Shown: positions 25,756 through 33,099 of the stretch, piece by piece
Layout: each line of letters opens with the position of its first letter
How positions within the stretch are numbered: position 1 is the first letter of the stretch
From: JADJLQ01 sp034439915
GTDB lineage: Bacteria > Bacteroidota > Bacteroidia > Chitinophagales > Saprospiraceae
Assembly: GCA_034439915.1 (NCBI GenBank)
Contig: JAWXBI010000037.1
Span: 1-37,870, forward strand
Length of the DNA: 37,870 nt
Direction of reading: 5' to 3'
Notes under the pieces: model-generated
Seen by the model: only the letters and a program-made list of their open reading frames with translations
What the model was told of the DNA's origin: nothing
The model's database searches: none
Position numbers and translations under genes: made by a program

Positions 25756-26454
25756 ATGTTTTCAAACGGTTATTTAATATTGAGTCTTGTTTTGGCCGCC
25801 ATTGGCTTTATTGTCCAAAGGATTTTAATCTCCAAGATGAGAAAATATGGGGCTATGGCCTTGTCACGCGCCATGAACGGAAAAGATGTGGCTGAAGCGA
25901 TGTTGCGTTATTACAACATCACTGGTGTACAGGTAGTAGCCGGACAAGGTATGTTGTCAGATCACTACAACCCGGCCACCCGGACTATTAACCTGAGCCC
26001 GGATGTGTATGAAGGCCGCAGCATCATGGCTGCTGCAGTAGCTGCCCACGAATGCGGACATGCCGTACAACATGACCAGGCTTACAGTATGCTCCAAATG
26101 CGTTCGAAGCTGGTACCGGTAGTACAGGTAGCGAGTTTTGGCTTGCAATGGATGATGTTGCTTTCTTTTATGTTGGCCAACCGCTTTCCTCAACTGATGT
26201 TGTTGACTATCGGATTGTTTGCGCTGACCACGATATTCAGTATCATTACCCTTCCGGTGGAATTTGATGCCAGTAAGAGGGCCATGGTTTGGCTCAACCA
26301 GCAAGCTGTTTTGCGTTCGGGTGATGAATCAGATGGTGCCAAAGATGCATTGCGTTGGGCTGCAATGACTTACGTCGTTGCTGCTTTATCTTCAATTGTC
26401 ATGCTGGTATATTTGGTTTTACAATACATGGGTTTGCGCCGAAGTGATGATTAA
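25756..26454 (+). CDS. Membrane zinc metallopeptidase, YugP family (neutral zinc metallopeptidase 2)
   Basis: From the ATG at 25756 the protein has 232 aa; a TTG two codons earlier is less likely. An N-terminal transmembrane helix is followed by NMTVPH-free soluble sequence, then the zinc site HECGH (residues 98-102) in AAHECGHAVQHDQAYSML. Two or three further hydrophobic segments follow (ASFGLQWMMLLSFML, LMLLTIGLFALTTIF, and the C-terminal AALSSIVMLVYLVLQYMG). The EFDASKRA phrase after the third segment supplies a likely third ligand. The arrangement matches the YugP/DUF family of membrane zinc proteases (Zn_peptidase_2). Substrate unknown. Confidence 0.88.
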   Translation: MFSNGYLILSLVLAAIGFIVQRILISKMRKYGAMALSRAMNGKDVAEAMLRYYNITGVQVVAGQGMLSDHYNPATRTINLSPDVYEGRSIMAAAVAAHECGHAVQHDQAYSMLQMRSKLVPVVQVASFGLQWMMLLSFMLANRFPQLMLLTIGLFALTTIFSIITLPVEFDASKRAMVWLNQQAVLRSGDESDGAKDALRWAAMTYVVAALSSIVMLVYLVLQYMGLRRSDD

Positions 26455-26486
26455 CAGGTGTTTCCGAAATTGAAAAAAAATAAATC

Positions 26487-27050
26487 ATGTCAACTGAAAT
26501 AGACACACAAATTGCATCCGCTCAGGAACAAATGGACAAGGCCCTGGAACATCTTCACCATGAATTGATCAAAGTAAGGACGGGCAAGGCCAATCCGGCA
26601 ATCGTACATGATCTGAGGGTCAGTTATTATGGTAACCCGACTCCATTAAACCAGGTAGCCAACATTGGATTGGGTGATAGCCGCACGATTACCATTCAAC
26701 CCTGGGAGAAGCCAATGCTCGCTGTTATTGAGCAAGCCATTTTTGCAGCCAATCTGGGACTTACGCCAATGAATGATGGTGAAACGATCCGGATCAATGT
26801 GCCGCCGCTGACGGAAGAGCGCAGAAAAGAACTGGTCAAACAGGCAAAACACATGGGGGAAGAAGCCAAGGTTGCCGTACGCACCATACGGCACAAATAC
26901 CTGGATGTCATTAAAAAATCAGTAAAAGACGGATTAGCAGAAGACCTTGGAAAGAAAAAAGAAGTTCAGGTACAGGATATGGTAAATCTTCACGTGGACA
27001 AGGTGGACAAACTCATCAAATCCAAAGAAGAGGAGATTATGAGAGTCTGA
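26487..27050 (+). CDS. frr: Ribosome recycling factor
   Basis: This 187-aa protein splits the post-termination ribosome together with EF-G. It shows the family start (MDKALEHLHHELIKVRTGKANPAIVHD region), YYGNPTPLNQVANIGLGDSRTI, IQPWEK, INVPPLTEERRKELVKQAK and the C-terminal helix VDKLIKSKEEEIMRV. These are all diagnostic. Length is normal (about 185 aa). Confidence 0.97.
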   Translation: MSTEIDTQIASAQEQMDKALEHLHHELIKVRTGKANPAIVHDLRVSYYGNPTPLNQVANIGLGDSRTITIQPWEKPMLAVIEQAIFAANLGLTPMNDGETIRINVPPLTEERRKELVKQAKHMGEEAKVAVRTIRHKYLDVIKKSVKDGLAEDLGKKKEVQVQDMVNLHVDKVDKLIKSKEEEIMRV

Positions 27051-27079
27051 CCCGGGTTATTAAAGTATAGATCAAATAA

Positions 27080-27904
27080 ATGCACAAGCTTGAGTTAATT
27101 GACGATGCGGTGCGGTTTATCCGTGCACGGGTCAGTATAAGCCCTCGGGTGGGCATCATACTCGGAACTGGGCTAAGTGGTTTTGCTGAGGAATTGACGG
27201 AGAAACAGGAAATTCCATATCGGCGGATACCACATTTTGTGGAAAGTACTGTTGCAGGGCATCCTGGAAAATTGGTTTTCGGTTTTCTGGATGGCATTCC
27301 CGTGGTCATGATGGCTGGAAGGTTTCATTATTACGAAGGTTACACCTTGCAGGAAGTTACCTTCCCCGTAAGAGTATTAAAATACCTGGGCGTTGAAAGG
27401 ATGATGATTACCAATGTCAGCGGGGCGCTGCGACAGGAGTATAAAGAAGGGGATATCCTCATCGTGAAAGACCATATTAATTTGTTGCCATCAAATCCAC
27501 TGAGAGGTCCTAATGATGAACGGATAGGGCCTCGTTTTCCGGACATGACCCAGGCCTATGACCAGGAAATTATATCAAAAGCAGAACAACTCGGACGGTC
27601 AACTAATTTAAAGGTCCACACCGGGGTATATGTATCTATGCCGGGACCCAGCCTGGAAACCAAGGCGGAACGCAGGTTTTTGCAAATTATCGGAGCAGAT
27701 GCCGTGGGAATGTCGACTGTGCCGGAGGTGATTGTATGTAAACATATGGGATTGCCGGTCAATGTGTTTTCCATAATCAGCAATGAATTGAACAAAGAAA
27801 CGTCTATGGAAGAAGTCATTGCAGTGGCCAAATCCGGCGAACCGAATTTAAGAAGACTCATTAAAGGCCTTTTGCCTGCAGTTAACGAAATACGTGGAAA
27901 CTAA
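27080..27904 (+). CDS. punA: Purine-nucleoside phosphorylase (trimeric, type I)
   Basis: This 274-aa protein phosphorolyses inosine and guanosine. Motifs seen are the phosphate loop GTGLSGFAEEL, VAGHPGKLVFG, MAGRFHYYEGY, TNVSGAL and the family hallmark YVSMPGPSLETKAERRFLQ. VGMSTVPEVIV and SNELNKETS follow in place of the more usual ITNxA. It fits the mammalian-like trimeric PNP class rather than DeoD. It lies 29 bp after frr on the same strand. A hairpin overlaps its stop. Confidence 0.93.
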   Translation: MHKLELIDDAVRFIRARVSISPRVGIILGTGLSGFAEELTEKQEIPYRRIPHFVESTVAGHPGKLVFGFLDGIPVVMMAGRFHYYEGYTLQEVTFPVRVLKYLGVERMMITNVSGALRQEYKEGDILIVKDHINLLPSNPLRGPNDERIGPRFPDMTQAYDQEIISKAEQLGRSTNLKVHTGVYVSMPGPSLETKAERRFLQIIGADAVGMSTVPEVIVCKHMGLPVNVFSIISNELNKETSMEEVIAVAKSGEPNLRRLIKGLLPAVNEIRGN

Positions 27905-27925
27905 AAGAAACCAGTTTCTGTTTAG
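27901..27925 (+). terminator. Hairpin at the end of punA, weak terminator candidate
   Basis: CTAAAAGAAAC (27901-27911) pairs with GTTTCTGTTTAG (27914-27925) with a one-base bulge, enclosing the stop codon. It lacks a T tract, so it may attenuate or protect the 3' end rather than terminate. Confidence 0.25.
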
Positions 27926-27944
27926 ATAGTAGTATTTCTACTTT

Positions 27945-28376
27945 ATGACAGAATATGTTTCACTTGGGTGGCTTATTGCCAGTTTCCTCCTGATTATTCT
28001 GGAGATCGTTATTCCAGGCGGGTTCATTTTGTTGTTTTTCGGCATGGGTGCCTTTACCCTGAGTATCCTGACCTATTTCTTCGATTTAGGCTGGCTGGCT
28101 CAAATGGGTTTGTTTTCTCTAGGGTCTGTGATGTATTTGTTTTTACTGCGTGAAAATGTTCAACGGTTATTCAGATCCCGGACTATAGAGGATCCGGAGA
28201 ATGAATTTATCGGAAAAACAGCGAAGACCCTGACTCCTATTTCTTCAGAAGAAGGGAAGGTGGAATTTAAAGGCACGCAGTGGCCGGCGCTTAGCCTGGA
28301 TAAAATACCTGCCGGGGAAGAAGTAGAAATCGTAGGTCAGGAAAGTATAACTTTATATGTAAAACCTTTAAAATAA
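27945..28376 (+). CDS. NfeD-family membrane protein
   Basis: This 143-aa protein has three closely spaced membrane helices (about 5-75: LIASFLLIILEIVIPGGFILLFF, shown here as LIASFLLIILEIV and PGGFILLFFGMG). An OB-fold NfeD domain follows (GKTAKTLTPIS, WPALSLDKIPAGEEVEIVG). It lies directly before a stomatin-like gene with 6 bp between them. NfeD and SPFH proteins form a conserved membrane pair thought to organise lipid domains. This short form lacks the ClpP-like serine protease domain of long NfeD proteins. Confidence 0.88.
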   Translation: MTEYVSLGWLIASFLLIILEIVIPGGFILLFFGMGAFTLSILTYFFDLGWLAQMGLFSLGSVMYLFLLRENVQRLFRSRTIEDPENEFIGKTAKTLTPISSEEGKVEFKGTQWPALSLDKIPAGEEVEIVGQESITLYVKPLK

Positions 28377-28382
28377 TTTATA

Positions 28383-29333
28383 ATGATAACCGCAACTACC
28401 ATCAGCTATGTCGTCTTTACTTTGTTTGCTTTATTGGTACTGTCCAGTGTAGTCGTCATCGTACCTCAGCGCAAAGCTTTTATCGTCGAACGGTTGGGGA
28501 AATACCTCGCAACCCTCACCCCGGGATTGCATTTTTTAATCCCATTTATTGACCGGGTTCGATACAAACATTCCCTTAAGGAACAGGCAGTAGATGTCAA
28601 TCCCCAAACCTGTATTACCAAAGATAATGTCTCGATTGAGGTAGACGGTGTGTTGTATTTTCAGGTCGTGGACCCTACTAAAGCATCATATGGTATTGAG
28701 GATTATCGATTCGCTTCCATTCAAATAGCTCAAACGACCATGCGTTCAGTCGTTGGCAGATTGGAATTGGATAAAACATTTGAAGAAAGGGAAACTATAA
28801 ATGGATCTATAGTCGAAGCGGTGGATAAAGCCAGCGAACCCTGGGGTGTAAAAATCACCCGTTATGAAGTAAAGAATATTACCCCCCCTGTAAGTATCCG
28901 TGAAGCAATGGAAAAACAAATGCGGGCAGAACGTGAAAAAAGAGCGATCATAGCAGAATCGGAAGGTACCATGCAGGCTAAAATCAATGTTGCCGAAGGG
29001 GACAAGCAGGAAGCAATAAAAAAATCGGAAGGTGAAAAACTCAAAAGAATTAATGAAGCACAGGGTAGGGCATCGGAAATTGAAGCGCTGGCCATTGCAA
29101 CAGGAAATGGTCTGAAAATCATAGCTACGGCCATGGATACCCCAAATGGAAGAGAAGCTGTTTCACTCCGCATCGCTGAACAATACCTTCAGGAATTCGG
29201 CAAACTGGCACAGAAGAATAATACCATGATATTACCAGCCAACCTCACTGATCTTACCGGGGTTTTGGCTTCAGCAAGAAAAGTGCTGGAATTTAGTCAG
29301 CCGGTAGTGGAGAACGGCAAGACAAAAAACTAA
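28383..29333 (+). CDS. SPFH/Band 7 protein, stomatin/paraslipin type (QmcA-like)
   Basis: This 316-aa protein has an N-terminal membrane anchor (VVFTLFALLVLSSVVVIVP). The SPFH domain opens with QRKAFIVERLGKYLATLTPGLHF and contains LKEQAVDVNPQTCITKDN and TMRSVVGRLELDKTFEERE. An Ala/Glu-rich coiled coil follows (KRAIIAESEGTMQAKINVAEG). A C-terminal QYLQEFGKLAQKNNTMILPAN motif is typical of slipins. It forms membrane-bound oligomers and is probably co-expressed with the upstream NfeD gene. Confidence 0.93.
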   Translation: MITATTISYVVFTLFALLVLSSVVVIVPQRKAFIVERLGKYLATLTPGLHFLIPFIDRVRYKHSLKEQAVDVNPQTCITKDNVSIEVDGVLYFQVVDPTKASYGIEDYRFASIQIAQTTMRSVVGRLELDKTFEERETINGSIVEAVDKASEPWGVKITRYEVKNITPPVSIREAMEKQMRAEREKRAIIAESEGTMQAKINVAEGDKQEAIKKSEGEKLKRINEAQGRASEIEALAIATGNGLKIIATAMDTPNGREAVSLRIAEQYLQEFGKLAQKNNTMILPANLTDLTGVLASARKVLEFSQPVVENGKTKN

Positions 29334-29406
29334 TATTATTTTCATTATTGTCCAAAAATTTTTTAAAATTAGTAACTATTGCCATCCTTATTGCTACTCC
29401 GATATA

Positions 29407-29532
29407 ATTGATAATTGATAATTGATAATTGATAATTGATAATTGATAATTGATAATTGTTCATTGTTCATTGTTCATTGATAATTGATAATTGATAATT
29501 GTTCATTGTTCATTGATAATTGTTCATTGTCC
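29407..29532 (+). repeat. Heptanucleotide tandem array, 18 units of ATTGATA/ATTGTTC
   Basis: There are eighteen perfect 7-bp steps. The order is seven ATTGATA, three ATTGTTC, three ATTGATA, two ATTGTTC, one ATTGATA, one ATTGTTC and one ATTGTCC. It fills most of the left half of the 327-bp gap between the stomatin-like gene and the next small ORF. The rest of the gap (29334-29406 and 29533-29660) is AT-rich with no gene or clear terminator. Two unit types in blocks suggest growth by slippage or block duplication. Function is unknown. Confidence 0.95.
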
Positions 29533-29660
29533 ATTGAATTGAGTTTTCTTTAAAAAAAAATTAATACAGAATACTAAAATATTTGCGAAATCGTTTCCAA
29601 TGGACGACCCAATGATGAAATGATACCTAATCTATCTGGATATTAATCTTATTTATTCTT

Positions 29661-30062
29661 GTGAAAAGTCTGGCTTCTTGCGCATTATTCATATTGTACT
29701 TATTCTCAATTATTCACCCGAGTGAATTGATGAAAATCCCTTTTTTCTTCAAACACTATCAATTACATAAAAGTCTGAATGCCAGTATGGATCTTTTGGG
29801 GTTCTTAAACGACCATTACTGCAATGGGGATTTTAAGGATATGGATTACGAGGAGGATATGAAATTGCCCTTCAAGATTCCACAGAACTGCGTGAACAAT
29901 CTGCCTTATTATATCCACAATTTGAGGGAGTTACCTAAAAATGATCTTCGTAAACCGATTCAATTCAATCAGATAATCATAAAAGACACCTGGTGCCGAT
30001 CGTCCTTTTATCTAAACGCCATCTGGCAACCTCCAAAGTCCGATCCGCTGACCGCTGCCTGA
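29661..30062 (+). CDS. Hypothetical protein of a Bacteroidota-specific type
   Basis: This 133-aa frame starts at a GTG. A hydrophobic N-terminus (SCALFILYLFSIIHP) is followed by a soluble part with HYQLHK, FLNDHYCNGDFKDMDYEED and MKLPFKIPQNC, ending in NAIWQPPKSD. The Asp/Glu cluster with nearby His residues resembles small Bacteroidota hypotheticals I recall but cannot name. It could be a metal-linked exported protein. It precedes the Crp/Fnr gene and the cytochrome cluster in the same direction, so a connection is possible. Confidence 0.6.
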   Translation: MKSLASCALFILYLFSIIHPSELMKIPFFFKHYQLHKSLNASMDLLGFLNDHYCNGDFKDMDYEEDMKLPFKIPQNCVNNLPYYIHNLRELPKNDLRKPIQFNQIIIKDTWCRSSFYLNAIWQPPKSDPLTAA

Positions 30063-30083
30063 CACTAAATATTCATTGTCAAG

Positions 30084-30130
30084 TTGGTTTAACTGAAACC
30101 AATATACTTGCTTAATTCCCATAAGTAAGT
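30084..30130. promoter_or_regulatory. Two adjacent inverted repeats upstream of the Crp/Fnr gene
   Basis: The first is TTGGTTTAACTGAAACCAA (30084-30102), a perfect 7-bp inverted repeat with a 5-nt centre. The second has arms ACTTGCTTA (30106-30114) and TAAGTAAGT (30122-30130) with one mismatch. The first has the size and symmetry of a Crp/Fnr-family operator, although it is not the FNR consensus. Both lie 65-110 bases before the regulator's start codon. An autoregulatory site is the preferred reading; an RNA hairpin ending the upstream gene is the alternative. Confidence 0.45.
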
Positions 30131-30194
30131 AGTCAGGTTGGTATTTTATTGTGAATTCCTGCAATGTTTTTTCGATGATACAAGTTTGCCCCTA

Positions 30195-30863
30195 ATGGAT
30201 AGGATCAAACTTGCTAAATCTTCCAATTTCTTTTCTAAAATGAATTCAATTAAAAATCTCTTCCCGGGATTTGCCTTGGACCTGGTCAGGCAGTTATTTA
30301 ACGTAGCTTCTCTGGTTAGGTATAATCCGGGGGAATTCCTCCTCCACCCTGGTCAAGCCATTAGGTCCATGTTGTTGGTACGCAGTGGTAAAGTCAAATT
30401 GTACCGGGAGGATAAAAATGGAAATGAATATTTTCTTTTTTATTTATTGCCTGGACAAGCCTGCGCAAGTACTATTTTGTCCGACATGCTTTGTGTAACC
30501 AGTAAAATATCAGTTAAAGCCGTGGAAACGACTGAGGTGTGGTTGGTTCCACAGTTGGAAGCACAACAAATGATGTTGAAACATAAAAGTTGGAATGATT
30601 ATATAATCCGGAACCTTCAATTACATATCCATCAGCTCATGCAGGTGCTTGACTTTACGGTGTTTAAAAGTATGGATGAAAGGCTTGAACATTACCTGGA
30701 AACCCAGTGTAAAACACAGGAAAGCCCTTGTTTGCAGCTTTCACATCAGGAGATTGCAAATGACATGAGCTCTTCCAGGGAGGTCATCTCCAGGTTATTG
30801 AAAAAAATGGAACAAAAGGGCAAGGTAAAATTGTACAGAAGCCAGATTGAAGTTATTTCTTAA
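30195..30863 (+). CDS. Crp/Fnr-family transcriptional regulator
   Basis: From the ATG at 30195 the protein has 222 aa. The upstream extension to 30138 has no family similarity. The cyclic-nucleotide-type sensor domain shows FLLHPGQAIRSMLLVRSGKVKLY and FYLLPGQACASTIL. A long dimerisation helix follows (NLQLHIHQLMQVLDFTVFKSM), and the winged helix carries LSHQEIANDMSSSREVISRLLKKME near the C-terminus. The sensor lacks the Arg/Glu phosphate cassette of Crp and the N-terminal Cys cluster of Fnr, so the signal is unknown. Two Cys (GQACA and DMLCV) occur in the sensor core. It sits 12 bp before the membrane cytochrome gene and is the likely regulator of that cluster. Confidence 0.88.
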   Translation: MDRIKLAKSSNFFSKMNSIKNLFPGFALDLVRQLFNVASLVRYNPGEFLLHPGQAIRSMLLVRSGKVKLYREDKNGNEYFLFYLLPGQACASTILSDMLCVTSKISVKAVETTEVWLVPQLEAQQMMLKHKSWNDYIIRNLQLHIHQLMQVLDFTVFKSMDERLEHYLETQCKTQESPCLQLSHQEIANDMSSSREVISRLLKKMEQKGKVKLYRSQIEVIS

Positions 30864-30875
30864 TACCATTTTTAA

Positions 30876-31748
30876 ATGAACCCACTTGTACATCGCATCT
30901 TTATACTTCTGATGATTAGCCTGGTGGTCCTGACATTTTTGGTGCTGACCTACCTGGGTTTTACATATTATACCATACCATTGGAGCAACGGTTTTTTTA
31001 TCCTGGTCACGAACTTCTAAAACCAAGTGGATTGCTCGGCCACGGTTTAGGTATTGTGGGATCTGCCTGTATGACGGTAGGGGTTTTTTCGTACATGGTA
31101 AGGAAGCGTAAAAAAAGCCTGTCGCGGGTAGGCGTATTAAAAAACTGGCTGGAGTTTCATATTTTCTTGTGTACCATAGGGCCAATCATGGTGCTTTTTC
31201 ATACCGCATTCAAGTTTGGTGGTATCGTTGCGGTCAGCTTCTGGAGTATGGTGGCCGTCGTGCTGAGCGGAGTAATCGGGAGATTTATTTACAATCAAAT
31301 ACCCCGCTCCATACAGGGCAGGGAATTGACATTGCAAGAAGTGATTGGGATGAAGAATAACGCCACACAGGAGCTATCCCACATCAGAAACTCCTCCGGG
31401 CAAAGTATTGAAGCCATTCTGGACCAGCTTTCCAGCCGGGATACCGGGAAGCAGCAAAATAGTTTAATAAAAAATCTGTATCATGACTACCGCAAAGAGA
31501 TTCAATTGTACCGTGCCATAAAGAAAACAATTGCAAATCTGGATTTATCTGCAGCGGTAAGATATCGCGTGATGAAACTGGTAAAGGGCGAATTGCAGCT
31601 CCGAAGGAAGATCAACCGCTTGCAGACTATGCAAAAGCTATTCCGGTCATGGCATGTGGTTCATTTACCATTTGCCCTGATTATGTTGGTTATTATGATT
31701 ATTCACGTCATTATTACATTATCTTTTGGATACAAATGGATTTTCTAG
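30876..31748 (+). CDS. Five-helix membrane protein with b-heme-like histidines
   Basis: This 290-aa protein has predicted helices at about 8-30, 54-75, 92-112, 116-138 and 262-286. A basic, helical cytoplasmic or periplasmic loop (140-258) lies between the last two. Histidines fall inside or at the edge of helices: His56 (GLLGHGLGI), His95 and His109 (LEFHIFL, VLFHTAF), and His260, His263 and His277 (WHVVHLPFA, IIHVIIT). This spacing is what a di-heme cytochrome b would need. The next genes encode a flavin/Fe-S oxidoreductase and multiheme cytochromes c, so this is best read as the membrane electron-transfer subunit. Heme binding is inferred; no named family is claimed. Confidence 0.7.
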   Translation: MNPLVHRIFILLMISLVVLTFLVLTYLGFTYYTIPLEQRFFYPGHELLKPSGLLGHGLGIVGSACMTVGVFSYMVRKRKKSLSRVGVLKNWLEFHIFLCTIGPIMVLFHTAFKFGGIVAVSFWSMVAVVLSGVIGRFIYNQIPRSIQGRELTLQEVIGMKNNATQELSHIRNSSGQSIEAILDQLSSRDTGKQQNSLIKNLYHDYRKEIQLYRAIKKTIANLDLSAAVRYRVMKLVKGELQLRRKINRLQTMQKLFRSWHVVHLPFALIMLVIMIIHVIITLSFGYKWIF

Positions 31749-31754
31749 CTCGTT

Positions 31755-33098
31755 ATGGAAGCATTAACTGAAAAAATTATCATCTACAGCCTGGTTTTTA
31801 TTTTTTGTATACTAACGCTTTATTTATACCTCAAAAAACTTAAAACGGGATCATTGGAAGTAGGTATAAAAATAAATAAGGCCAAAGAAGAAGGTTTGCA
31901 TGAACCGGTTTCCCTCCATCCGGTAATCAATCCAGATACATGTATTCAAAGTGGGGCCTGCGTGACGGCCTGTCCGGAAGAAGACATCATTGGAGTTAAA
32001 GATGGTGTGGCGACCATTATCAATGCCTCACAGTGCATAGGCCATGGGGCTTGTTTCCATGCCTGCCCGGTCCAGGCCATATCCCTGGTCATAGGTACTG
32101 AAAAAAGAGGCGTTGAGCTTCCTCACGTAAATCAAAATTTTGAAACAAATGTTGCCGGCATATATATCGCCGGTGAATTAGGGGGAATGGGTTTGATCAA
32201 AAATAGTGTGGAACAAGGGAAACAAGCCGTTGAAAACATTGTGCAATCCATGTCCGGTCGAAATGGGACAGGCGACTTTGACCTGATCATAATCGGAGCG
32301 GGTCCTACAGGAATTTCAGCTTCTCTGACGGCCAGAAAACACCATTTGAGTTTTTTAACCCTGGACCAGGACACCCTGGGCGGTACCGTTTATTCATTTC
32401 CAAGGTCAAAAATTGTGATGACTGCACCGATGGACCTGCCCTTATATGGCAAGATCAAATTGTTTGAAACTTCGAAAAATGAATTGATCGACTTGTGGAA
32501 TACTGTACTCCAAAAAAACAATATAACTATTACCGAAAACTGCAAAGTAGAGGCGATAGAGAGACAAGGCAGTCATTTTCTGATCACCACCTTGAATGGG
32601 AAACAGTATAGCGCCAATGCAGTTTTATTGGCCATTGGACGGCGAGGTACCCCAAGAAAATTAAACATACCAGGAGAAAGCCTGGAAAAGGTTGCCTACA
32701 GGTTGCTTGAACCGGAATACCTGGACGGCAAACAAATAATCGTAGTCGGAGGTGGGGACTCTGCGATTGAATCGGCTTTATTGCTTGCTCCGCAGAATAA
32801 AGTCTTATTGTCTTACAGAAGTGAGAATTTTAACCGGCTTAAGCCGAAAAACAGCGAAAAAATAAAAGAAGCCATGTCAAAAGGTTTAATTGATGTGCGA
32901 TTCAGTTCAAACCTGTTATCCATTCATGAAAAATTTATTGAATTGGAAAATAAGACCACCGAAACCATGGAGCGGATTGAAAATGATCTGGTTTACATTT
33001 TTGCCGGTGGAGAATTACCCACCCAGTTTTTACAAAAAACCGGAATTGAAATTACCAAACGATTCGGACATACGATGTTATCACACAAAAGGAAATAA
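31755..33098 (+). CDS. Membrane-anchored FAD/NAD(P)-binding oxidoreductase with ferredoxin-like domain
   Basis: The protein has 447 aa. An N-terminal membrane helix (about 8-27) precedes a two-cluster ferredoxin-like domain: C63, C69, C73-Pro and C94, C100, C104-Pro. In both clusters the expected second Cys is replaced, by Ser66 and His97. A segment TNVAGIYIAGELGG with KNSVEQGKQAVENI follows (131-163). The FAD Rossmann motif GAGPTG is at 181-186 and the NAD(P) motif GGGDSA at 332-337. There is no thioredoxin-reductase CxxC. It resembles YpdA-like NAD(P)H oxidoreductases. It lies 6 bp after the membrane cytochrome gene and 1 bp before the 23-heme gene, so it probably passes electrons between NAD(P)H or a quinone and the heme proteins. 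Confidence 0.85.
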   Translation: MEALTEKIIIYSLVFIFCILTLYLYLKKLKTGSLEVGIKINKAKEEGLHEPVSLHPVINPDTCIQSGACVTACPEEDIIGVKDGVATIINASQCIGHGACFHACPVQAISLVIGTEKRGVELPHVNQNFETNVAGIYIAGELGGMGLIKNSVEQGKQAVENIVQSMSGRNGTGDFDLIIIGAGPTGISASLTARKHHLSFLTLDQDTLGGTVYSFPRSKIVMTAPMDLPLYGKIKLFETSKNELIDLWNTVLQKNNITITENCKVEAIERQGSHFLITTLNGKQYSANAVLLAIGRRGTPRKLNIPGESLEKVAYRLLEPEYLDGKQIIVVGGGDSAIESALLLAPQNKVLLSYRSENFNRLKPKNSEKIKEAMSKGLIDVRFSSNLLSIHEKFIELENKTTETMERIENDLVYIFAGGELPTQFLQKTGIEITKRFGHTMLSHKRK

Positions 33099-33099
33099 A

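Noticed and set aside
29407..29532. Heptamer array as an iteron-type replication origin
   Set aside because: No replication initiator gene, DnaA box cluster or AT-rich unwinding arrangement was recognised; the genes around are ordinary chromosomal ones. rpmH-rnpA is about 7 kb away, but without dnaA this is not enough.
32890..33099. 70-residue N-terminal extension of the 23-heme cytochrome
   Set aside because: It lies inside the flavoenzyme gene in another frame and would bury the signal peptide that begins at 33100.
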